The notes beneath the pieces are model-generated. The model was not told where the DNA came from. It was given only the letters and a program-made list of their open reading frames with translations, and ran no database searches. This document shows, in pieces, positions 1 through 8,700 of a stretch of DNA of 11,322 bases. The stretch comes from Baffinella frigidus. Lineage: Eukaryota > Cryptophyceae > Cryptomonadales > Baffinellaceae. The position numbers were made by a program, and so were the translations under genes. Location of the stretch: assembly GCA_026770585.1 (NCBI GenBank), contig MU646861.1, positions 191,994-203,315 on the forward strand. The letters are read 5' to 3'. Positions within the stretch are counted from its first letter, which is position 1; every line of letters starts with the position of its first letter.

Positions 1-575
1 GGGGGGGGGGGGGGGGGGGGGGAGGATGTCCGGACTACACAGCGGACTTCGAAGGGATTTTGAAGAACGCCTGAGCGATAAGACCTGGGACGCTTAGGCG
101 ACCCGTAGGGACTAGGGGGGGGGGATGTGAGGTGGTGTTCGTGGACACACCCAGCGTTGAAATCCACGCAAAAGATGCTGAGTTCAATGCGCTTCAATTC
201 AATCCACGAGCGATGCTGGTAGAAGGGAAAACACGATTCCAGGATAACTGGCAGTACACGGAATCCGACCTAGTGGGAGCCTCGGTCGGACAGATAGCGA
301 GCCTCGGCCATGGGCCAGGTCGCGAGCCTCTAGTTGACTGATGTGAAGGGCCAATGAACTCAGGTGTGGTCGCAGCTTGTGTTGCCTCTGGCCTTGCGAG
401 ACGCCTCTCGACCCAAGCGGGGTCTCACTCCACGGCACGGGGGAGGGGGGGGGTCCTCTGTGGGAGGCCCCCCCCCCCCTCCGGAATCTATCGAATATCG
501 AATACCTGTTTCGGATACATTTCCTCGGAAGTTCACCAAACGCAATCAATATTCGAACTCGATATTCGCATTTGA
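1..575. other. Gene-free end of the window: poly-G tract and dispersed repeat
   Basis: Bases 1-22 are a pure G run. Bases 36-118 match 8271-8358 (ACAGCGGAC..TCGAA.., GCGATAAGACCT.GGA, ACCCGTAGGGAC). The rest (120-575) has short open frames on both strands with no recognisable domain, and G/C homopolymers around 442-481. I support no gene here; the transporter's last exon could lie here but was not identified. Confidence 0.6.
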
Positions 576-640
576 TTTGACTTGGTGCCATGGCATGTCA
601 TTTGGAGTTCCCATTCAGTCTAATGAGAAAGGAATCACCC

Positions 641-710
641 CCCTGTACCCTGCACCCTGTACCCTGCACCCTGCACCCTGTACCCTGTACCCTGTACCCT
701 GCACCCTGTA
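641..710. repeat. Telomere-like heptamer array, ten units of CCCTGYA
   Basis: Ten uninterrupted 7-bp units, each CCCTGTA or CCCTGCA. Related units recur at 1027-1050 (CCCTGTA twice, then CCCTAAA, CCC) and at 2586-2599 (CCCTGAA, CCCTAAG). CCCTAAA is the plant/green-algal telomere C-strand unit. This is an interstitial variant array. Confidence 0.8.
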
Positions 711-762
711 ACCGCGTTCAATTTGACCGGCCACGATTCAATTCTATTTTATTTTATTTGAC

Positions 763-793
763 CTGGTGCCGGCGAGCTGGGCGCGCCAGAGGC
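763..793 (-). pseudogene. Donor-side copy of tail exon 3' end, 31 nt
   Basis: GCCTCTGGCGCGCCCAG, two changed bases (GA to CT), then CGCCGGCACCAG and GTCAAATAAAAT. This is a third full donor-junction copy. A more decayed one (GGCACCAAGTCAAATC) is near 575-592. Confidence 0.82.
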
Positions 794-812
794 ATATTCA
801 GTATACTGTATT

Positions 813-918
813 TATCCCTTAAGTGGCCAGCCGGTCAAAATTGACCGCCAAGAGGTCCTGGGCAGGTCCTAGGGCCCTACGGTAGGGGCGTATGAGCCTA
901 CTGGCCACTTAAGGGATA
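813..918. mobile_element. Foldback element family B, copy 1
   Basis: About 106 bp with inverted ends TATCCCTTAAGTGGCCAG and CTGGCCACTTAAGGGATA, and an internal GGTCCTAGGGCCCTACGG. Related copies are at 2418-2522 and 11044-11147. There is no coding capacity, so it is a MITE-like non-autonomous element. The flanks CTGTATT and CTGCATA are similar but lie in repeats, so a target duplication is uncertain. Confidence 0.7.
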
Positions 919-1007
919 CTGCATACGGACACTTTGGGAGACACGGGCCCGCCTCGGGACAGATAGTTTTCAATCACGATTTTGATTTGATTTTGATTTG
1001 ATTTGAC

Positions 1008-1018
1008 CTGGTGCCGGC
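1008..1018 (-). pseudogene. Donor-side copy of tail exon 3' end, 11 nt
   Basis: GCCGGCACCAG followed by GTCAAATCAAAT is the same donor junction with only the last 11 exon bases retained. The base before it differs from the intact exon. Confidence 0.75.
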
Positions 1019-1114
1019 ATCTTGTGCCCTGTACCCTGTACCCTAAACCCAGGACCCGCGCCAGGGTTTAACCGACAACGTTTCAATTTTGATTTGATTT
1101 TGATTTGATTTGAC

Positions 1115-1143
1115 CTGGTGCCGGCGTCCTGGGCGCGCCAGAG
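1115..1143 (-). pseudogene. Donor-side copy of tail exon 3' end, 29 nt
   Basis: CTCTGGCGCGCCCAGGACGC.. through CACCAG is identical to the last 29 nt of exon 1561-1497. The intron start GTCAAATCAAAT follows, so the whole donor junction is duplicated. Confidence 0.88.
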
Positions 1144-1172
1144 ACATACCGTCTACTGTATGTATACTGTAT

Positions 1173-1410
1173 GTATCCTCCTGCAGGTCTGAAAAATAAA
1201 GTGTCCATCTATATTTCGGGAATTCTGCTGAATTTCACCCCTCAATTTCATCTTTTTTCAAATCTGAAAGCGCAGATCCTCGAGATTTGGCCGTCAGCTC
1301 CAGATTCTGCTAAAAAAATCCGAGCTGCGATAAAATCGTGACATCTTTACTACAGGCCAAAAAAGATGTTCTAAAGTGATTATAATGCTATTAGACCTGC
1401 AGGAGGATAC
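1173..1410. mobile_element. 238-bp element with perfect 18-bp inverted ends
   Basis: The termini GTATCCTCCTGCAGGTCT (1173-1190) and AGACCTGCAGGAGGATAC (1393-1410) are exact reverse complements around about 200 bp of AT-richer unique sequence without a long open frame. It sits inside ATACTG-type repeats. Flanking target duplication cannot be resolved in that context. Confidence 0.6.
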
Positions 1411-1496
1411 TGTATACGGGCGCCTCGGGAGACACGGGCCGTCTCAATTTCAATTTTGATTTGATTTGACCAATTTTGATTTTGATTTGATTTGAC

Positions 1497-1561
1497 CTGG
1501 TGCCGGCGTCCTGGGCGCGCCAGAGGCCTGCATACTCCCCCTCCTCGTCCGCTATCAGCTC
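1497..1561 (-). CDS. ABC transporter exon 5 of 5 in window: C-terminal tail exon
   Basis: This 65-nt exon is 21 codons plus AG. It encodes [20 protein letters not shown] then T. In half-size B-family transporters the H-loop segment EGSHEEL is followed by an acidic loop and Y..LW..Q, which is the end of the NBD. The acceptor is GGAAAGCAG|GAG and the proposed donor is CACCAG|GTCAAA. Copies of the same donor junction lie downstream at 1115, 1008 and 763, which favours this donor. If it is not used, the frame reads through 1391 to a TAA and adds a low-complexity SNQIKIKI-type tail. The next exon and the stop codon were not identified. Confidence 0.85.
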
Positions 1562-4066
1562 CTGCTTTCCCATGCCAAACGTCAGCGTCCGTATATAGTA
1601 TACAGTATACGGTACATAGCATACAGATACAGTATACAGTGCAGTACATATACAGTATCCAGTATCCAGTATCCAGTATCCAGTGCAGTACATATACAGT
1701 ATACAGTATCATTATACAGTATACCCCCCCTCCTCGTCCGCTATCAGCTCCTGCTTTCCCAAAAGTCAGCGTCCGTATACTACATATACAATATACAGTA
1801 TACAGTATACAGTATACAGTATGCAGTAGATATACAGTAACGTCACCGTCCGTATACTGTACGGTACATATACATATACATATACAGTATGCAGTATAGG
1901 GTATACAGTATACAGTAAACAGTAAACAATATACAGTATACTCCCCCTCCTCGTCCGCTATCAGCTCCTGTTTTCGCGCAACGTCAGCGCCAGCATGCAG
2001 TATACGCATACAGTAAACAGTATACAATAAACAGTATACAGTATACAGTATACAGTATATAGTATATAGTATATATAGTACATATAAAGTATATAGTATA
2101 TAGTATATAGTACATATACAGTATATAGTATATAGTACATAGTACATATACAGTAACAGTGTGCTCCCCCTCCGCGTCCGCTACCAGCTCCTGCTTTCCC
2201 ACGCCAGACGTCAGCGTCCATATACTACATATACAGTATACAGTACACAGTATACAGTACACAGTATTACAGTATACAGTACACATAAATATACATATAC
2301 ATATACGTTATACAGTATACAGAATGCAATACAGTATACAGCATACGGTATACAGTATACAGTACACAGTATCCTGTTTACAGTTCACAGTATACATATA
2401 CAGTATACTATTTACAGTATCCCTCAAGTGGCCAGCCGGTCAAAATTGACCCGCAAGAGGTCCTAGGCAGGTCCTAGGGCCCTACCGTAGGGCGTATGAT
2501 CCTACTGGGCACTTATGGGATACTCTCCCTCCTCGTCCGCTATCAACCCCTGCGCTTCCGCTGCAGAGGTCGGCGCACACCATAAACCCTGAACCCTAAG
2601 CCGTGAAATCGGTGAGGTCATTTCCCACCAACCCTCACGGAAAGACCAAATCGTGGATTTTCAGACCTCAAATTCACCTTGCAGACACCCCAGATCTGGG
2701 GTGTCTGATCTCAAGTTGACAAAATCTGGGTACATAATCAACTTTTGGGAACAGGTCGAGATCAATGGGTTTGGTCCTCCCGTGAGGGTTGGTGGTCGGA
2801 GGACGAGGATTCGGTCAGCATTGACGATGCTCGTATACCTACGCGGAACGACTGTCTAGAATTCGGGAATTGCGGTCAGTTCACAATTATTCCCCACAAA
2901 TTGGCCACTTTTGGAGAAAAATCGACTTGTTTCTCGGGTATGATGACTTTTGACAGGGGTCCAATATCGGACCCTTATCCTTGTCGGTTGCCATGCAGTG
3001 GTTCATCGTAGACAGTACACAGTATACAGTACACGTACAGAAGAACAAGGTCCATCTTCGTATACGTCGTACACTTGGTGATATACGACATATACGGTGG
3101 ACATCTTGGTGATATATATGACCTCGTGGGAGCCCTCCTGGGCGATAGAGCCGTTGCGGAGGACAATGATGCGGTCCGCGTTGACGATGCTCGACAGCCG
3201 GTGAGAGACCACCACGGCCGTCCGCCCCCTGGATGATAACCTCCAACGTCAGATAACCCCTAGATCCAGACCGTTGGCGGTGTATGGTTGCCATCAGTCG
3301 ATAAGCATCTCTCTCTCTCTCTCTCCCTCCCTCTCTCTCCCTCTCCCTCTCCCTCCCTCTCTCTCTCTCTCTCTCTCTGCAGAGATGATGCGGTCCGCGT
3401 TGACGATGCTAGACAGCCGATGCGAGACCACCACCGCCGTCCGCCCTCTGGATGACAAATTCGTCAGATAAACCCTACTTATCAACGTCAGATGACCCCT
3501 GATTATCAACGTCGGATAAACCCTGATTATCAACGTCAGATAAACCCTAATTATCAACGTCGGATAAATCCTAATTATCAACGCCGGATAAATCCTAATT
3601 ATCAACGTCGGATAACCCTAATTATCAACGTCGGATAAATCCTGATTATCAACGTCGGATAACCCTAATTATCAACGTCGGATAAACCCTAATTATCAAA
3701 GTCGGATAAATCCTGATTATCAACGTCAGATGACCCCTGATTATCAACGTCGGATAAACCCTGATTATCTGCAGCGGAGGAGAAGACACCCCCTCCTCTC
3801 CTACCATTGATTGGTGCGGGGTGTTCTACGTAGAAACAGAATGCACTCGTACGATACTCGAGAGCCGGTGCGAGACCACCACGGCCGTGCGCCCCCTGGA
3901 TGATAACCTCCAACGTCAGGATAACCACACGAGAGAACACTAGAGGCGCCGATTTATATGTGAAGGTTGTAAATATTTGTACCACGGCCGTGCGCCCCCT
4001 GTTGTCCAACCCCGTGTGAAAAAGTCCAACCCGTTTGAAACAGCCGGGCTTGCCATCAGACAATAA

Positions 4067-4139
<73 letters not shown>

Positions 4140-5674
4140 GAGATTCATCTGAAACAGGACACGCCGTGGAGCAAGGGATGCCACCACCGCTGTCTGTGAG
4201 GACCGTATAGGGATTTCCCTCGATATAGGACTCACCCTTGGAGCCCTTTTCCCCTGAGGCGGGCCCATCCCGGACCCGGTCCTCACACTGTCTGCCCCCT
4301 GGCGTTCAGGCTGTATGCTTTGGGCCCTACACCCCAAGTGTATGGTGCGGACCCTACACCCCAAGTGTATGGTGTGGGCCCTACACCCCAAGTGTATGGT
4401 GTGGACCCTACACCCCAAGTGTATGGTGTGGAACCTACACCCCAAGGTGGATGGTGTGGACCCTACACCCCAAGTGTATGGTGTGGGCCCTACACCCTCA
4501 ACCTTTCGAGCGTAAACGCAATGGAGCACCGCCGAACCGGTGCGATACCCCCCACCCCCGGTCGATCACACTAATAGGGTCACGGCCTGAAAATCGGGTA
4601 GTTAGGCATACGGCATTGCCTAGGACCTCCTACCGTAGGCCGAAACTTTTTGGTCCTAGGATCCCTCGGCCTACGGTAGGAGGTCCTAGGCAATGGAGCA
4701 CCGCCAAACCGGTGCGATACCCCCCACCCTCATCTCCACAAAAGTATGAATTAATTGCTTTTGTATTAATTAATTGCTCCACAAAAAGGATTAATTAATT
4801 GCTCCACAAAAGTATTAATTAATTGCTTTGGGGGGTGGGGGTTACTTGCAGGCGTCGAAGAGAGCGTTCTGGACCTCCTTTTCAGTTGCTGAGTCCAGCG
4901 CTGACGTCGCCTCGTCGAGCAGCAGCAGCTCTGCACCGTATATATACTGGTTAGCCAGAAGCTCTGCACCGTATATATACTGGTTAGCCGTGTATGCACC
5001 GTATATATACTGGTCAGCCAGAAGCTCTGCACCGTATATATACTGGTCAACCTCCTTTTCGGTTGCTAAGTCGAGCGCCGACGTCGCCTCGTCGAGCAGG
5101 AGCAGCTCTGCACCGTATATATACTGGTTAGCCAGAGGCTCTGCACCGTATATATACTGGTTAGCCAGAGGCTCTGCACCGTATATATACTGGTTAGCCA
5201 GAGGCTCTGCACCGTATCTATACTGGTTAGCCAGAAGCTCTGCACCATATATATACTGGTTCACCAGAAGCTCTGCACCATATATATATATACTGGTTAG
5301 CCGTATATGGGTCGTATATTGGTAAGGGGCTGGCGTCGCCTCGTCCAGCAGCAAAAGCTCTGCACCATATATATACTGGTTAGCCATGTGTGCACCATAT
5401 ATATATATACTGGTTAGCCGTGTATTGGACGTATATTGGTAAGGGACTTACGGTGCCTCGTCCAGCAGCAAAAGCTCTGCATCATATATATGTATACTGG
5501 TTAACCGTGTATGCACCATAGAGAGAGAGCGAGAGAGCGAGAGAGAGAGCGAGAGAGAGAGAGCGAGAGAGAGAGAGATCGAGAGAGAGAGAGAGATGAT
5601 GAAAGGAGAGAGCGATAAAGAGAAAGAGAGAGAGAAAGGAGAAGAGAGAGAGAGAGAGAGAAAGAGAGAGCGAG

Positions 5675-5722
<48 letters not shown>

Positions 5723-5723
5723 C

Positions 5724-5762
<39 letters not shown>

Positions 5763-8700
5763 GGTACCGGGGGCGCGAAGCATGACACGCGCAATAGCGA
5801 CCCTCTGCTTCTCGCCGCCCGAGAGGCGCAGCCCGCGCTCGCCCACCTCGGTCTCGTACCCGTGCTCGAACGACATGATCCTGCAGGGGTCAGCAATCCG
5901 TCAGCAATCCGTCAGCAATCCGTCAGAAATCCGTCAGCAATCCGTCATCAATCCGTCAGCAATCCGTCAGCAATCCGTCGGCAATCCGTCAGCAATCCGT
6001 CAGCAAGCTTGCAAAAACTGTCCGTGGGAGGCGACTCACGAGAGCAGAAGATGCTCTAGAGGGTCACCTACCCAGAGTCGTATATCACCAAGTATACAAC
6101 GTGTAGAGCTATTCCGGTAGGACTTGTCGCGTTTTCGATTTCGCGACTTCGAGACTTCAAGACTTCATTTGTACCATGAGATTTGAAACGGTGTATTTTA
6201 AAACGTTTTACGACCTTTAAAACCTTTTGAAGTCTGAAATCTTGAAATCTCGAAGTCAAAAACGCGACAAGTCCTACCGGAATAGCTCTACGAAGACTAA
6301 ATCGCCAGCTTCTGCCCAGCAATGGATGACTTATCCGTAGAGAAAAGAATAAGTTGACATTTTACAACCCGTACTGGAACGACATTATCTTATCTCAGAA
6401 AAGGAGTTCTACATCTCGTTTTCTTAAGTCAATTCCCCTTCAAACATGTCAACCTATGCGTAGAGAAAAGAATAAGTCGACATATTTGAAGGGGTTGTTG
6501 ACTTAAGAAAACGAGTTTTGGAACTCCTTTTCTGAGATAAGATCTTGTCCGTCCACCACCAGCCCTCAGAAGTGAACCAAATCGAGCGATCGCAAAAGTT
6601 GATTTCCTCGGGGTGGCAAAAAATGATTTCCTCGGGTTTACCACCCAGGGCAATTGCCCACAATTCTCTACATCGCGATTTGCTTCACTTCTGAGGGCTA
6701 GTGGTGGACAGACAAGATCTTATCTCAAAAAAGACGCGATGTAGAGAATTGTGGGCAATTGCCCTGGGTGGTAAACCCGAGGAAATCAACTTTTGCGATC
6801 GCTCGATTTGGTTCACTTCTGAGGGCTGGTGGCAGGGCACACGTCAGGATTTCAAACACAACGTTTCGCGCTAAAAGTCATGCGTGGTACAAGTAAAATA
6901 TTGCAATCCGTCATCAAGCTGGCCAAAACTGGGTACTAAATCGTCAGCTTCTGCCCAACAATGGATGGCGTTACACTTAATTTGTTTAAAATACTCACTC
7001 TTCCAGTCTCGAGTGGATTGCCCCCCGACCTTGCTCGGATAGCAAGGGGGCAAACGGATCGGGTAATTTCTGGCTAGCCTTCCACATGGGAAGTCTAGCG
7101 CCCACAAGTTGGACACGACTCGTACCAATTTTTGGATTCGTACCCGAATTAAGAAGATCAGCTTGCCCCCTCGCTATCCGACCAAGGCAACCCATCTGAA
7201 ACAATGTTTTCATCTCGGAACATACCAGAATCTGTCCACATGAAAAAGCGTAAGATGGCATCATTGCATGCCTAAAATAGCATATAATACACCCTTATCT
7301 TCGGCGTCGGAAGCCTAATATAACGGGATGGATTCTGCCGTGTTCCAAAATTAGATTGAAACGAGAGCCTAGCTCTGTCCCACTTGGATTTGGGCTCCCC
7401 ATCAAATCGCCCCCCCCCCCATTTCCCATGTGAATTTCCTGGGGGGAGGGAAAAATTCACCTTGGAAATTGGGGGGGGGGGGGGCGAATTGATGAGGAGC
7501 CCAAATCAAGTGGGACAGAGCTAGACAGCACCGCAGGGCATGCAGAAATCAATTCAAGTTGAAGGAGGACTTATTTCGACGCGACTCGGCGCAGATTTAC
7601 AACAGATGGCTTCGCACCACGTTTCAAAAAAGGCCCTCGGTCAAAACGTTGGCCTCTGTCATTCGTCAGCAATCTCATCCGGACGAGTATTTTCCGAAAA
7701 TGCGATTTTAAAAGTATTTTCAACGAAAATTACCACACAATTTTCCGGTACTTTTTAAAATGGTCACGTTCGTGTAGTAATTTTCGTTGCAAAACGGTTC
7801 GGTGGTCCCCGAAATCGTATTTTCGGAAAACACTCGTCCGGATGAAATCCGTCATCAATCCGCCAGCAAGCTTGGAGGGAGAGGGAACAACTTCAAAGGG
7901 GTTGAGGACTTTCACCTGAAAGCCAGGGCCAGAATCTGGTCCCGACTGTCTTACATGAGCCAAGTTCGTCCGGCCCGGGATGGAAAGTCAACGGACCCGG
8001 GCTTGGGAGGCGACACGCGAGAGCAGAAAGATGCTCTAGAGAGTCACCTACCCAGAGTCATATATCACCGAGTATACAACGTATACGAAGATAAGTGCCG
8101 CGCCCGGAGGCTAAGAGCTTTCAGGAGACCCGAATCCAGGTCGCGTTCAACCCTCCCCAATGTTCACATCGGAGGGGGGGGTTACCCATACGAAGATTAC
8201 CCACGCTGGTACCAACCGGTCTTTTCCCATCGTTCCATTAATTTCGTGGCCAACAAAAGATTGCCATTCCATACAGCGGACGTCGAAAGAATTTTGAATA
8301 ACCCTTAGCGATAAGACCTAGGACCCTACGGTAGGCAACCCGTAGGGACATAGGGGGGTTCCTACGGACGGATAAGTTAGCGGAAAGTCGGCCCGATTTG
8401 GGCCGAAAAAACCTTCGTAGCCCGCTGTATGGTTTCGTTCTTTTCGCGGCCAACAGAAAACCGTGCTACAACCTGGACACGACAGTGTGGATACCGGTCG
8501 CGATCCTGAGCCGGGTTGGCCGACTATTCTCAAGTTGACATGCTGGGTTTGCGGTACAAATCCGTCAACTTTGGAGCTGAAAAGAGCCTAGGCTCACCAA
8601 ATCGGTGAGCCCAAATAGACTTGAGACAGAGCTACGGTGGACTTACCCTAACACAGGCTACCGTAACACATACTCCTTCGGCCGGCCCCCGATTTCCCCC

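Larger units (their letters stand above)
919..1496. repeat. Donor-side repeat region after the tail exon
   Basis: Units of about 100 bp, each with GGATACTG.ATACGG, then GGGAGACACGGGCC, then ATTTTGATTTGATTTGACC followed by GGTGCCGG. On the minus strand this is exon 3' end, donor, then a TCAAAT tract. Copies start near 911 and 1405, with a partial one at 1076-1143. It is interrupted by the 1173-1410 element. Confidence 0.65.
1590..2417. repeat. TATACAG heptamer array interrupted by tail-exon fragments
   Basis: A long array of TATACAG-type units with variants (CATATACAG, AGTACATA, TATAGTA). It is broken by about 60-bp blocks that carry the tail-exon acceptor and head (near 1721-1780, 1938-1997 and 2161-2220). 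The period is mostly 7 bp, the same as the CCCTGYA array. Confidence 0.85.
1562..3122 (-). other. Intron between exons 4 and 5 (1561 bp)
   Basis: Runs from GTCATA to AAGCAG. It contains about 500 bp of unremarkable sequence (2580-3120), one foldback element (2418-2522) and the TATACAG array with four tail-exon fragments. The first 70 bp repeats a GTATATCACCAAG-like motif also found at 6080 and 8060. Confidence 0.85.
3229..4845 (-). other. Intron between exons 3 and 4 (1617 bp)
   Basis: Runs from GTAACC to ATCCAG. It holds an AT-rich repeat, a truncated foldback element, a 27-bp array, two CT blocks, a 24-bp array and the ordered H-loop exon fragments. Confidence 0.87.
4931..5445. repeat. 33-bp minisatellite carrying the exon 3 acceptor junction
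   Basis: On the minus strand the unit is AGCTTCTGGCTAACCAGTAT followed by ATATACGGTGCAG. Each unit ends with the real acceptor GGTGCAG and begins with AGCT, the first exon 3 bases. About ten units occur, with the larger Walker B fragments among them. Confidence 0.88.
4931..5767 (-). other. Intron between exons 2 and 3 (837 bp)
   Basis: Runs from GTACCC to GGTGCAG. Its first 250 bp is a CT tract in transcription sense. The rest is the 33-bp junction minisatellite with three larger Walker B exon fragments embedded. Confidence 0.87.

Noticed and set aside
1-22. Poly-G run as a biological signal
   Set aside because: It sits at the very edge of the window and may be a sequencing or assembly artefact.
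360-420. Possible last exon of the transporter (minus strand, ending in a stop)
   Set aside because: An AG and an open stretch exist but nothing in the family is conserved enough here to support it.
132-591. Short open frames on both strands near the left edge
   Set aside because: No domain, overlapping frames, and homopolymer tracts that could hide frame errors.
1380-2147. Long minus-strand open frame rich in Y, C, I and T
   Set aside because: It is a read-through of the TATACAG array. Only the short exon pieces inside it resemble protein.
3477-3771. CRISPR-like appearance of the 24-bp array
   Set aside because: Units are contiguous and diverged with no unique spacers; it is a minisatellite in a eukaryotic intron.
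4170-4298. Further possible H-loop head copies (ACAGCGGTGGTGGC at 4186 and CCAG|GGGGCAGACAG at 4298)
   Set aside because: Matches are short and imperfect, so they were not counted in the ladder, though they would fit as its oldest members.
4056-4529. Repeat protein from the 27-bp array, open on both strands
   Set aside because: The period is a multiple of three, no start or domain context is visible, and it lies inside an intron of the transporter.
4828-5325. Plus-strand open frame with repeated APYIYWLA
   Set aside because: The 33-bp minisatellite has a period divisible by three, so frames stay open without selection. The real coding is on the other strand.
5596-6120. Plus-strand 174-residue open frame rich in K, E and R
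   Set aside because: Translation of a GA microsatellite, antisense to the true signature exon.
7787-8308. 173-residue plus-strand open frame
   Set aside because: It spans a MITE arm and dispersed repeats, has no recognisable domain, and is antisense within an intron.
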